Below are positions 24,079 to 32,635 of a stretch of 64,000 nt of DNA, piece after piece (position 1 is the stretch's first letter; every line of letters begins with the position of its first letter). The translations under genes were made by a program, and so were the position numbers. Below the pieces are notes generated by a model. That model was not told the origin of the DNA and did no database searches. It saw only the letters and a program-made list of their open reading frames with translations. Source of the DNA: Anaerolineaceae bacterium (GTDB taxonomy: Bacteria > Chloroflexota > Anaerolineae > Aggregatilineales > Phototrophicaceae); NCBI GenBank assembly GCA_020634165.1, contig JACKCF010000001.1, positions 1,364,001-1,428,000 of the forward strand. Direction: 5' to 3'.

Positions 24079-25325
24079 TGCAGGCCAATATGCAAAAGCG
24101 TGCGAATCGCAAAGAAGCCAAGGTCAAAAACGAAGACCTCGACAGCATTCGCGAGAGTATCCTGCGTCCGCTGCCACGCCTGACGGTGGGTTTCCTCATT
24201 ACAACCGCCATTTTACTGGCTGTGCTGGGTTGGAGCGTCGCCGGTACAGAAGCCAATCCGGAAAAGTTCGTCAACGGCATTCCGACACTGGTGGATTTCG
24301 TCCTGCGTTTGATGCCGCCCGAATTTGAATTTGAGGATGGTACTGAACGAGTTATTTCACTGTCGCCATTCGAGGTTCGCGAAATCCCGCGCACGCTCAA
24401 AGGAGATCGCGCCCGCAAGGCTGACGAAGCAGACATCGCGGCTATGACCGATGGCCAGACGCTGCTGTATGTGCTGCGCCTGACTGGCGCGGACGATGCC
24501 ATGATTATCACGCCAGAAGAAGCTGAGAATTACAACAAAGACGATGTCCATACGCTGAATGCTTATATCTCAGAACCTGGCTACACGATTGTGCTTGATG
24601 ACTGGGATGAAAGCGTGATTACCGTCGAAGATGGCTATCGCAGCGCTTATTCTGTCCCCTATCTCGATGGTCAGATGGTTGTCGCCAAGCGCTATGTCCT
24701 CAACCCTGGCGAAATGCTGATCGGTTTCCCGGTCATCATCTATTCCATCATCGAAACTATCCAGATTGCGATTGTCGGTACGCTCGCATCGGTACTGGCG
24801 TCGATTCCCTTCGCACTGCTGGCGGCGCGCAATGTTTCGCCCCATCCGCTGGTATACCAGGCGACGCGCCTTTTCCTGAACCTGATTCGCTCGATTCCGA
24901 CGCTGATCTACGCCCTCATCATGGTAAGTGCCGTCGGCCTCGGACCCTTTGCGGGTGTGCTGGCCCTGGTCGTCGGTTCGATAGGCTCGCAGGCCAAATT
25001 GTTCGCGGAGAGCTTTGAACAGATTGATCCTAATCAGGTAGCGGCGGTTCGGGCGACGGGTGCCGGTGGGATGCAGGTCTTTAATTTCGCCGTTTTGCCA
25101 CAGGCTTTCCCGCTGCTGGCGACATACTCGCTAATCACGTTCGAGGTCAACGTCCGCGCCTCGACCATCCTCGGTATCGTCGGCGCGGGTGGTGTTGGCT
25201 TCATCATCCAGAAGTACACCGCGTTATTCCAATTCCAGCGCTTGATGGGTGCCGTCCTCATCATCGCTATCCTGGTTACGCTGATTGACCGCGTCAGTGA
25301 TGCTTTCCGCAAGCGGATTATCTAA
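24078..25325 (+). CDS. phnE: Phosphonate ABC transporter permease PhnE with a large extracytoplasmic insertion
   Basis: At 415 residues this permease is well above the usual 260-280. A first membrane helix (about 36-55) and a short family-like stretch (VDFVLRLMPPEFEF) are followed by about 125 hydrophilic, acidic residues (85-210). Then the permease core resumes with IIETIQIAIVGTLASVLASIPFALLAARN, the cytoplasmic coupling segment EQIDPNQVAAVRATGAGGMQVF and the last helices. By topology the insertion should face outside, where it could contact PhnD. The gene overlaps phnC by one base. phnD follows after a 135-bp gap holding a hairpin. Confidence 0.9.
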   Translation: MQANMQKRANRKEAKVKNEDLDSIRESILRPLPRLTVGFLITTAILLAVLGWSVAGTEANPEKFVNGIPTLVDFVLRLMPPEFEFEDGTERVISLSPFEVREIPRTLKGDRARKADEADIAAMTDGQTLLYVLRLTGADDAMIITPEEAENYNKDDVHTLNAYISEPGYTIVLDDWDESVITVEDGYRSAYSVPYLDGQMVVAKRYVLNPGEMLIGFPVIIYSIIETIQIAIVGTLASVLASIPFALLAARNVSPHPLVYQATRLFLNLIRSIPTLIYALIMVSAVGLGPFAGVLALVVGSIGSQAKLFAESFEQIDPNQVAAVRATGAGGMQVFNFAVLPQAFPLLATYSLITFEVNVRASTILGIVGAGGVGFIIQKYTALFQFQRLMGAVLIIAILVTLIDRVSDAFRKRII

Positions 25326-25338
25326 ATAACGCTCGTTG

Positions 25339-25368
25339 GTAGGGGTAAGGCATCCCTCTTGCCCCTAC
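25339..25368. repeat. GTAGGGG ... CCCCTAC hairpin between phnE and phnD
   Basis: GTAGGGGTAAG (25339-25349) pairs with CTTGCCCCTAC (25358-25368), an 11-bp stem with one G-T pair and an 8-nt loop. It shares its ends with the element at 3246-3294. It may lower readthrough or protect the phnC-phnE message. Confidence 0.65.
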
Positions 25369-25460
25369 AGATTACTTAATGCTTTTTACAAGGGGCTTTA
25401 GGGGGAAGCAACCCGTAGCCAGTTCTTAAATGCGTACAACATATGAGAGGATGATGCACA

Positions 25461-26525
25461 ATGAAGTTGATCGTTCGTTTGATTGCAGTCGTGGCCCTGG
25501 TCACGGTATTAGGCGCAACACTGGTCGCGCAGGATGATGTGGACCGTACCGATTGGCCAGCCGTCTTTAGCTTTGGCCGCTTCGCGGGTGACGATAGTGC
25601 GGAAGCACTGCTCAATGCTGAACCCATCCGCGCATATCTGGAAGCTGAACTCGGCATTCCTGTCACGGTCAACGTGGGCAGCACTTACACCGCCGTTATC
25701 GCCGCGATGGCCGCCGGTCAGGTCGATGCGATGGAAGTCGGCCCCTTCAGCTTTGTGATCGCGGAACGTGAAGCCAACGCAGAACCGATTGCTGTCGGTG
25801 CCAGCGAAAGCTCCCTGGACGAGGGTGAGGTCGCTGTTTATAACCCCGACATTCGTCCTTTCTACTACAGCGTTTTTGTCACCAAGAAGGGCAATGTCAA
25901 CCCGATAACAGGCAATCCCATTCGCACCCTGGCTGACCTCGAAGGCGTGGATTACGCTTTTGTTGACCCCGCTTCGACAAGTGGTCGTAATGCTCCGGTT
26001 ATGCGCCTCATCAACGAAATTGATGGCCTGGAAACCCCTGGTGACGTCGATGAATGGCTGAACCCGATCTTCGCTGGCAGCCACCCCAGCGCCATGCTTG
26101 CCCTCATCAACGGCGACGTTCTGGCTGGCTCCACCTACGAAGGCAACCTGATTAATCAGCGTACAGAAGGTCTGGCTGAGGTCTGCGGTTTTGAAGACGA
26201 TCAAACCGGTGTAACCCTCACCCAGGAAGAAATCGATGCTGTTTATGATGATTGCCCGGATGGCAGCCTGGTCGTGATCGCCCAGACCGCACCCATCCCG
26301 AATACGCCAGTTGCTATCCGCGCTGACCTGCCGGAGAGCTTCAAACAGGCGGTTGCTGATGCTCTGCTGAGCATCAAGGACAAACCAGAAGTTCTGGCTG
26401 AAATTGGCCGCTGGTATGTTGATCCGTCGACCGATCCTGTTTTGTCTGCTGAATTGGGCCTGGAAACACTCAGCGACTTCTATGACGTGGTGCGTGATAT
26501 CGCTGCTGTCACCGCCGAGCAGTAA
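25461..26525 (+). CDS. phnD: Phosphonate-binding protein PhnD
   Basis: The 354-residue protein has a signal peptide (KLIVRLIAVVALVTVLGATLVAQ) and the PhnD-type substrate-binding fold: an N-terminal lobe (VNVGSTYTAVIAAMAAGQVDAMEVGPFSFVIA), then DLEGVDYAFVDPASTSGRNAPV and a hinge typical of the family. No lipobox Cys is visible, so the anchor is not a lipid; the protein may be held by an uncleaved signal or by the extended PhnE. It captures phosphonate outside the membrane for PhnE/PhnC. In most loci phnD precedes phnE; here it follows. A strong hairpin lies after the stop. Confidence 0.92.
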   Translation: MKLIVRLIAVVALVTVLGATLVAQDDVDRTDWPAVFSFGRFAGDDSAEALLNAEPIRAYLEAELGIPVTVNVGSTYTAVIAAMAAGQVDAMEVGPFSFVIAEREANAEPIAVGASESSLDEGEVAVYNPDIRPFYYSVFVTKKGNVNPITGNPIRTLADLEGVDYAFVDPASTSGRNAPVMRLINEIDGLETPGDVDEWLNPIFAGSHPSAMLALINGDVLAGSTYEGNLINQRTEGLAEVCGFEDDQTGVTLTQEEIDAVYDDCPDGSLVVIAQTAPIPNTPVAIRADLPESFKQAVADALLSIKDKPEVLAEIGRWYVDPSTDPVLSAELGLETLSDFYDVVRDIAAVTAEQ

Positions 26526-26581
26526 ATCCATCTATGAGGCCCCAGCCTGCAATGGTCTGACACCACCTAACTCGGCTGGAA

Positions 26582-26606
26582 GGGGCACAGATTTGTCCTG
26601 TGCCCC
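26582..26606 (+). terminator. Hairpin terminator after phnD
   Basis: GGGGCACAG (26582-26590) and CTGTGCCCC (26598-26606) form a perfect 9-bp stem with a 7-nt loop; a T-run follows 7 nt later. It probably limits transcription into phnM, which lies 103 bp downstream. Confidence 0.65.
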
Positions 26607-26708
26607 TGCTTACTTTTTTGTGAGGAACACACTTAGCTTTTTGTTGCTTGTACTTACGAAAAAACGAACCCTATCAACAGAAAAATCATTACCCAAGGGA
26701 GCAGTGCC

Positions 26709-27929
26709 ATGTGGCTCAGTGATCTGAAAATTGTGATGCCGGACGACGTGATTGAACGCGGCTCACTCCTGATCGAAGATGGCAAAATTGCTGAGATCAT
26801 TGAAGGTCCGGCACCGATCAACGTTCCGAGTATGCGCGGCCTGACGCTCATTCCGGGCATGATTGACCTACACGGCGATATGCTGGAGCGTGATGTTCAG
26901 CCGCGGCCCTCGGCGCGCTTCCCAACGGACATTGGCTTGCTTGAACTGGACAAGCGTCTGGCAGGTGCGGGCATCACAACCGCTTTCTGTGCTATATCTT
27001 TTGCATGGCGCAATAATGATCTGCGTTCCCAGGAGAGCGCGACTGAAATGATCGAAACAGTCAACCGCATGAATGGCCAGACCTTGGTCGATATGCGCGT
27101 TCATGGTCGCTTTGAAGTTAACAACACAGAAACAGCACCCATCCTGAAGGACTTGCTGGAGCGCGGCTTGCTTCAGCTCGTGTCGATCATGGACCACACG
27201 CCTGGACAGGGACAGTACAAAGATGTTGATCGCTACCTCAACTTCATGCACCGCTGGCTAGGGATGGACATCAGTGCCCTGGGAACCTCCAGAGAAGAAA
27301 TTCTTGAGAAAATGAAGTCCAACATCATGGAATATGCGGAGGCTCCACGCGATTGGGATGTGATCGCGGAGGTGCTCAAGGTGGCGATTGCCTATGGTAT
27401 TCCGGTTTCATCCCACGATGACGACACCGCCGACAAAGTCAACTTGCAGGCTGAGATGGGTGTGAGCATCAGCGAATTCCCAGTATCGATTGAGGCGGCT
27501 CAGGCCGCACATAATCGCGGCATGTGGATCGTCATGGGGGCGCCGAATGCCTATCGTGGACAATCAACCTCAAACAATTTGAGTGCAATGGACGCCATCG
27601 AAGCCGGCCTGGTCGATATTCTGGCGACGGACTATTATCCAGCCGCGATGCTGCATACGGTCTTCAAGCTGGCAAAACAGGGGGCGATGCCGCTTAATGA
27701 GAGCGTCAAACTGGTCAGCACCAATGCCGCTAACGCAATGCACATGGATGATCTGGGCAGCATCGAAGTCGGTAAGTCTGCGGACATCGTGATCGTGCAT
27801 GAAGCGGATGATTTCCCCAGGGTGCGCGGCACAATTCGGGCAGGGCATCCCATCTACTGGGACAATCACCTGGCTTCTCTGTCACAACTGAATCAACTGT
27901 TTCAACTGGCATCAGCCTCGATAACCTAG
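26709..27929 (+). CDS. phnM: Alpha-D-ribose 1-methylphosphonate 5-triphosphate diphosphatase PhnM
   Basis: The 406-residue amidohydrolase-fold protein removes pyrophosphate from the ribose triphosphate intermediate before C-P bond cleavage. It shows PGMIDLHGDMLERDVQPRP with the first metal ligands, SIMDHTPGQGQY, SSHDDDT, EFPVSIEAAQAAH, MGAPNAYRGQSTS, DILATDYYP and the usual C-terminal LGSIEVGKSADIVIV. AAGGGAG lies before the ATG. It completes the set phnG-H-I-J-K-L-M; phnN, phnP and phnF are not seen in the window. Confidence 0.93.
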   Translation: MWLSDLKIVMPDDVIERGSLLIEDGKIAEIIEGPAPINVPSMRGLTLIPGMIDLHGDMLERDVQPRPSARFPTDIGLLELDKRLAGAGITTAFCAISFAWRNNDLRSQESATEMIETVNRMNGQTLVDMRVHGRFEVNNTETAPILKDLLERGLLQLVSIMDHTPGQGQYKDVDRYLNFMHRWLGMDISALGTSREEILEKMKSNIMEYAEAPRDWDVIAEVLKVAIAYGIPVSSHDDDTADKVNLQAEMGVSISEFPVSIEAAQAAHNRGMWIVMGAPNAYRGQSTSNNLSAMDAIEAGLVDILATDYYPAAMLHTVFKLAKQGAMPLNESVKLVSTNAANAMHMDDLGSIEVGKSADIVIVHEADDFPRVRGTIRAGHPIYWDNHLASLSQLNQLFQLASASIT

Positions 27930-28038
27930 AACTTGTAAATATGTCTTAATGTATGCTTTGCGTTCTCCCCATTACCTCAATCAAGCCATTTAGGCTGGGC
28001 GTGGTGGACTAAACGTTGGATACTTTTCTGACAGAAAT

Positions 28039-28063
28039 AGGCGCACACTATGCGCCTCTTTTT
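28039..28063 (+). terminator. Terminator-like hairpin of the repeated family (copy 2), downstream of phnM
   Basis: AGGCGCA (28039-28045) and TGCGCCT (28051-28057) enclose loop CACTA, the same loop as copy 1, and are followed by CTTTTTT-type sequence. It lies 109 bp after the phnM stop. Confidence 0.75.
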
Positions 28064-28154
28064 GCGTCCCAATTTAGTTTATGGACAGCGTAGTTAGAAG
28101 ATGATGTTAATATAAATTGTTGAAAGATCGATTCATTTTAGGATCAAAGGATGG

Positions 28155-28823
28155 ATGATGCCGGACAAGGATGTACAACGGATTGTTGAATATTGCAGCG
28201 CAACCCTAAATCTCGATGACGTACAGAGTACTGACGAATATGGTTATCCATATCTCGCATTATGTGTTATTGATGCCATATTCTCGATTGGTGTCCGCTA
28301 TACCTCGACGTTGAATACTGTGAATAGATTTAGATCATATATCGGCGATCCACCGACTTATTCAATACAGGATTTGTTCAATCTATATCAACAAGAAACT
28401 ATAGATGGCATGGCTATCAGAATCTATAAAAACAAACAGCGCACTTCAGCAACAAATGGAATATTGAAGGCTGAAGCAGTCCTTAGAGTTGTCGATCTGC
28501 TCCTCAGATATGGTGTGGAAAATAATCAGGATATGGAACGCCTCTATGAAAATCCGCAATTTGAAGCTGATTTCAAGGAGATTCCTGGGCAGGCCAGTGG
28601 TATATCCTTGCAGTATTTTTATATGCTGACAGGGAACGAAGATACAGTCAAACCTGACCGAATGGTTGTGCGATTTTTGGAAGCTTGCTTAGGACGAAGT
28701 GTGATGTCAGCGGAATCCAGCTCCTTGTTAATTCAAAGTTGTGAAATGCTTAAAGAGAATTATCCTGATTTGACGCCGAGAACGCTAGATCATGAGATTT
28801 GGAATTTTCAGCGCAACCAATAA
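28155..28823 (+). CDS. Hypothetical protein with helix-hairpin-helix glycosylase-like C-terminal half
   Basis: I do not recognise this 222-residue protein by name. It is soluble and helical. Its C-terminal half has FKEIPGQASGISLQYFYMLTG followed by VKPDRMVVRFLEACLGR, which resembles the helix-hairpin-helix and following helix of HhH-GPD DNA glycosylases (a hairpin with PG..SG, then a conserved Asp after K-P). The N-terminal half carries FSIGVRY. The coding sequence looks more AT-rich than its neighbours and the gene stands alone between intergenic gaps, so recent acquisition is possible. Function is unknown. Confidence 0.6.
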   Translation: MMPDKDVQRIVEYCSATLNLDDVQSTDEYGYPYLALCVIDAIFSIGVRYTSTLNTVNRFRSYIGDPPTYSIQDLFNLYQQETIDGMAIRIYKNKQRTSATNGILKAEAVLRVVDLLLRYGVENNQDMERLYENPQFEADFKEIPGQASGISLQYFYMLTGNEDTVKPDRMVVRFLEACLGRSVMSAESSSLLIQSCEMLKENYPDLTPRTLDHEIWNFQRNQ

Positions 28824-28945
28824 GTAGAATGAGGATGATAATGAACCCCCAGTAGTGCGAAGTGCCTCTATGACTATCCTGGCGACATTAAAGTGCTGGA
28901 GATAAGCGAACTTCGGTGGTCACCATCTCGCTAATTACATTCCTC

Positions 28946-29012
28946 AATCACCTTGAGTGATTTCTCTCTCATCCTTACGAGAGCACTATGTTATCATCGT
29001 GCCGTATTCATC
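28946..29012 (+). repeat. Leader-like repeat, copy 2, immediately upstream of guaB
   Basis: The stretch starts with a 17-nt hairpin (AATCACCTTGAGTGATT), then TCTCTCTCAT and TTACGAGA, and ends 16 bp before the chosen guaB start. It matches 12241-12307 at about 54 of 67 positions. One stem pair is G-C in copy 1 and A-T here, so pairing is kept. It may be an RNA leader or promoter element of the IMP dehydrogenase gene. It does not look like a purine riboswitch. Confidence 0.6.
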
Positions 29013-29028
29013 AAATTTGGGCAGAGAA

Positions 29029-30552
29029 ATGGCATATTACTACGATCAACCCTCTCGTACGTTCAGTGAATACCTCCTGGTACCTGGATATTCGTCGGCG
29101 GAATGTGTGCCCGCGAATGTGTCGCTGCAAACGCCGCTAGTCAAATTCAATAAGGGCGAAGTACCCGCCTTGTCTCTCAAGACCCCACTGGTATCGGCAA
29201 TCATGCAGTCCGTGTCCAACGACACGATGGCGATTGCGCTTGCACGTGAGGGTGGTGTGTCCTTTATCTTCTGCTCACAGCCCATCGAGCGTCAGGCCGA
29301 GATGGTGCGCCGTGTAAAGAGCTATAAGGCAGGCTTCGTCATCACGGACTCCGCCGTCCATCCAGATAATACTCTCGCAGATATTCTGGCGCTTAAGGAG
29401 AAGACCGGGCATTCAACTGTGGCTGTTACCGATGATGGCACCTCGACTGGCAAGCTGGTCGGCATCATCACCAGCCGCGATTATCGCGTCAGCCGCATGG
29501 CTCGCGATACGAAAGTCTCCAGTTTTATGACCCAATTGGACCGGATCATCTATGCCAGGGACGGCATCAGCCTGAGTGAAGCCAACGACATCATCTGGGA
29601 TCACAAAATCAATGTGTTGCCCATCGTGGATGACAATCAACGCCTAGTGTCGTTTGTGTTCCGCAAGGACTATGATGCCCACAAGGCCAATGTCAACGAA
29701 CTCCTGGATGACTCCAAACGCTATTTGGTCGGAGCAGGTGTCAATACGCGCGATTATGAACAGCGTATTCCAGCGCTGATTGAGGCGGGTGTCGATGTGC
29801 TATGCATCGATTCTTCGGAAGGTTTTACCGAGTGGCAGCAGCGCACCCTGGCATTTGTCCGTGAGAAGTATGGCGACACAGTGAAAATTGGCGCGGGCAA
29901 CATCGTGGATCGCGATGGCTTTCGCTTTCTCGCGGACGCCGGTGCGGATTTCGTTAAGGTCGGGATTGGCGGCGGCGCGATTTGCATCACCCGCGAAGCG
30001 AAGGGCATTGGTCGCGGACAGGCCTCGGCTGTAATTGAAGTCGCCAAAGCGCGCGATGAATACTTTGAGGAAACGGGCGTCTACATCCCAATCTGCTCTG
30101 ATGGTGGCATTGTCTACGACTATCACATCACGCTGGCACTGGCGATGGGGGCTGATTTTTGCATGTTGGGTCGCTATTTCGCCCGCTTCGATGAAAGCCC
30201 CTCGAATAAAGTGGTTGTCAACGGCAATTACATGAAAGAATATTGGGGCGAAGGCAGCGCCCGCGCTCGTAACTGGCAGCGTTACGATTCTGGTGGAGAT
30301 GCCAAACTTTCCTTCGAGGAAGGCGTGGATTCCTATGTGCCCTATGCGGGCAGTCTGCACGATAACATCGCCATCAGCATGACCAAGGTGAAATCCGCGA
30401 TGTGTAACTGCGGCAGCCTGACTATTCGCGAACTTCAGCAAAATGCGCGGCTCACGCTGGTGTCCTCAGTCAGCATCGTCGAAGGCGGTGCCCATGATGT
30501 AGTCGTGCGCGATCAGCATCAGCAGGTCAGTACACTATCAATGGGGTCGTAA
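29029..30552 (+). CDS. guaB: IMP dehydrogenase
   Basis: The product (507 residues from the ATG at 29029, MAYYYDQPSRTF) oxidises IMP to XMP with NAD+, the first step to GMP. It has the substrate-site start LKTPLVSAIMQSVSNDTMAIALA, two CBS domains (about 95-215; GIITSRDYRV, INVLPIVDD), the catalytic-loop Cys in VKVGIGGGAICITRE, and SDGGIVYDYHITLALAMGADFCMLGRYFA. The residues GRYFARFDESPSNK and the flap region place it with the longer GuaB variant common in anaerobes. The frame is open up to 28957, but that start would lie inside the repeated leader element. A hairpin terminator follows. Confidence 0.93.
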   Translation: MAYYYDQPSRTFSEYLLVPGYSSAECVPANVSLQTPLVKFNKGEVPALSLKTPLVSAIMQSVSNDTMAIALAREGGVSFIFCSQPIERQAEMVRRVKSYKAGFVITDSAVHPDNTLADILALKEKTGHSTVAVTDDGTSTGKLVGIITSRDYRVSRMARDTKVSSFMTQLDRIIYARDGISLSEANDIIWDHKINVLPIVDDNQRLVSFVFRKDYDAHKANVNELLDDSKRYLVGAGVNTRDYEQRIPALIEAGVDVLCIDSSEGFTEWQQRTLAFVREKYGDTVKIGAGNIVDRDGFRFLADAGADFVKVGIGGGAICITREAKGIGRGQASAVIEVAKARDEYFEETGVYIPICSDGGIVYDYHITLALAMGADFCMLGRYFARFDESPSNKVVVNGNYMKEYWGEGSARARNWQRYDSGGDAKLSFEEGVDSYVPYAGSLHDNIAISMTKVKSAMCNCGSLTIRELQQNARLTLVSSVSIVEGGAHDVVVRDQHQQVSTLSMGS

Positions 30553-30604
30553 CCCATCGGCATTCTGATTCTATGGTATAGATCGTGTTAAGTGTTAACA
30601 ACGG

Positions 30605-30632
30605 AAGAGGCGCATACTCAGCGCCTCTTTTT
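30605..30632 (+). terminator. Terminator hairpin of the repeated family (copy 3), after guaB
   Basis: AAGAGGCGC (30605-30613) pairs with GCGCCTCTT (30621-30629) around a 7-nt loop (ATACTCA), with a run of T at its end. Confidence 0.8.
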
Positions 30633-30648
30633 CACTGCATAGATCAAG

Positions 30649-31545
30649 CTATGATTCGGTAGCGACTTTAAAATAATGTCCCTGCTCAAGATCGGCAATG
30701 AGGCCAGGTTGCTCAGGATGCCAGCCGAATCGCTGCTGTGTCAGCGCGCTCGATGCGGGCATATCCAGCCCGAAGAAACCACCGAGGAAACCAAAATGCT
30801 CATTGGCTTGTTCGGCAGGGATCGACGTGACAGGCACATTTAGTTGACGACCAATGACTTCGGCAATTTCGCGCACTGGCACACCTTCGTCACCGACAGC
30901 GTGCAAACGTGTCCCGGCTTCCGCATTTTCCAGCGCCAATCGATACAAACGTGCGGCATCCAATCGGTGACCGGATGCCCAGCGATTCAATCCTTCACCA
31001 GGGTAAGCTGAAATACCTTTTTCACGGGCGATTTTGATGAGGACAGGCACAAAACCGTAATCGCCTTCACCATGAACCGAGGGTGGAAGCCGCATGATCG
31101 ATACGCGCACACCACGCTCCGCCTGTTTCAGTCCAACCACTTCTGAAAGACGGCCTGCTGTGGCGGGTGAGGCATCCTCTTCAGTTAATAGGCGACTAGG
31201 AGCTAGACCCGCCGTACCCGCTGTCACGACGAGCGGACGATTTGTTCCAGCTAATATGTCGCCCATCGCTTCGATGGCTTGTTTATCGACTTCGGCAGCA
31301 TGCACATAATTGGAAAAATCGTGAATAAACCCACAGTGAATCACACCATCGGCTTCTTTCACGCCATGCTGTAATACCTCAAGGTCTTCCAATGAGCCGC
31401 GCAATACATCTGCACCAGCAGACAGAATTTTCTCTGCGGAAGCATCAGAGCGCGCCAGCCCGACAACCTGATGACCATTTGCTAAGAGTTCAGCGACAAC
31501 TGCCGAACCGACAAATCCACTGGCACCAGTGACAAATACTTTCAT
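30649..31545 (-). CDS. NAD(P)-dependent epimerase/dehydratase-family SDR
   Basis: The 298-residue atypical short-chain dehydrogenase starts MKVFVTGASGFVGSAVVAELLANGHQV, the Rossmann nucleotide site of extended SDRs, with ARSDASAEKI after the second strand, which favours NADP. The usual YxxxK is not clear; SEVVGLKQAERG occupies its place. Such proteins reduce or epimerise small carbonyl compounds, and the substrate is unknown. It is divergent from an XRE regulator gene, a common pairing in which the regulator controls the SDR. Confidence 0.82.
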   Translation of the reverse strand: MKVFVTGASGFVGSAVVAELLANGHQVVGLARSDASAEKILSAGADVLRGSLEDLEVLQHGVKEADGVIHCGFIHDFSNYVHAAEVDKQAIEAMGDILAGTNRPLVVTAGTAGLAPSRLLTEEDASPATAGRLSEVVGLKQAERGVRVSIMRLPPSVHGEGDYGFVPVLIKIAREKGISAYPGEGLNRWASGHRLDAARLYRLALENAEAGTRLHAVGDEGVPVREIAEVIGRQLNVPVTSIPAEQANEHFGFLGGFFGLDMPASSALTQQRFGWHPEQPGLIADLEQGHYFKVATES

Positions 31546-31720
31546 AGTAGAGTATCCTCCAATTCAAATGAGAGGTGCGCTTAAACGGCATACGATGGGG
31601 CATATACACCTCTTATGGATGCCAGTTGTATAACGAGGCATGTGATTGAGCGAAGTGAGCGTTTATCCTAGGATGGATACTCCTGGTTAAAACAGGCCAG
31701 ATGATGATGGAGGATGTTTC

Positions 31721-32563
31721 GTGGCTGAAAATCAATTGGCAGTAGATCGTCGCCATGAACTTGCCGAATTTCTGCGCAGTCGTCGTGCACGCCTACAGCC
31801 AGAGCACGTTGGCCTGCCGAACGGCACACGAAGACGAACCCCCGGCTTGCGGCGCGAAGAGGTTGCTATGCTGGCTGGCGTCAGCCCGGAATGGTACACG
31901 TGGCTAGAGCAGGGCCGAGATATCAATGTCTCGACACAGGTGTTGGAAAGCCTGGCCCATGCTCTGCGACTTGATGCGAATGAGCGCGAGCATTTATTTT
32001 TACTCGCCAGCGGGCAGCCCCCTCCAATCGAGACCTATCAGTCGCCAACGGTCAGCCATGTCATAAAGTCGTTCCTGGATCAACAGGGAACAGCGCCAGC
32101 TTGTGCCCTGGATGTGCGTAGCAATGTCCTCGCATGGAATGCCGCCTATGGTGCCGTTTTTGGTGATTATTCAAAGTTACCTGCGCGCGAGCGAAATCTG
32201 TTCTGGCGAATCTTTACCAACCCTCACTCACGGGTAGCCAACGAACATTGGGATGAACTGGCGATGGGCTTTTTGGCACAGTTCCGCGCGCGCTACGGGC
32301 GCTACATAAATGATCCCTGGTGGGCGCAGCAAGTCGCTGACTTAAGTGCAGCAAGCCCGGAATTTCGTGAATTATGGGAACGCCATGATGTGGGCAACCT
32401 GTCGGAGGGTCAAAAGAAAATCAGGCATCAGATTGCAGGTGATCTGTGCTTTGATACGCTCTGGCTCCAGACGATTGAAACGGATGCTTTGCAGTTGCTG
32501 ATTCATGTGCCACACGACCAGGAAACGGCCCATAAAATCGAACGGCTGCTATCTGCTGGATAA
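31721..32563 (+). CDS. XRE-family transcriptional regulator with MmyB-like ligand-binding domain
   Basis: The 280-residue protein has an N-terminal helix-turn-helix (TPGLRREEVAMLAGVSPEWYTWLEQGRDINVS), then the conserved LDANEREHLFLLA and a C-terminal domain of the MmyB type (NVLAWNAAYGAVFGDYSKLPARERNLFWRIF), which in relatives binds fatty acids or other ligands. It starts with GTG; GGAGGA lies upstream. It is divergent from the SDR gene, with 175 bp between, and probably represses or activates it. A hairpin of the repeated family follows. Confidence 0.88.
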   Translation: MAENQLAVDRRHELAEFLRSRRARLQPEHVGLPNGTRRRTPGLRREEVAMLAGVSPEWYTWLEQGRDINVSTQVLESLAHALRLDANEREHLFLLASGQPPPIETYQSPTVSHVIKSFLDQQGTAPACALDVRSNVLAWNAAYGAVFGDYSKLPARERNLFWRIFTNPHSRVANEHWDELAMGFLAQFRARYGRYINDPWWAQQVADLSAASPEFRELWERHDVGNLSEGQKKIRHQIAGDLCFDTLWLQTIETDALQLLIHVPHDQETAHKIERLLSAG

Positions 32564-32586
32564 AGACATGTTCATTCGAGGACTGT

Positions 32587-32614
32587 AAAGAGGCGCAGAC
32601 TATGCGCCTCTTTT
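32587..32614 (+). terminator. Terminator hairpin of the repeated family (copy 4), between convergent genes
   Basis: AAAGAGGCGCA (32587-32597) and TGCGCCTCTTT (32603-32613) form an 11-bp stem with loop GACTA. It has T-runs on both strands and may end both the XRE gene and the convergent GH13 gene (stop at 32636). Confidence 0.8.
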
Positions 32615-32635
32615 ACGTTCGGATAACAGCGGCAC

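Noticed and set aside
25509..26531. 340-codon minus-strand frame opposite phnD
   Set aside because: phnD is a clear binding protein with a signal peptide. The opposite frame shows no motif and no ribosome binding site.
28946..29028. Purine riboswitch before guaB
   Set aside because: The core sequences of the purine aptamer are missing and the hairpin is too small. A repeated leader of unknown type is the better description.
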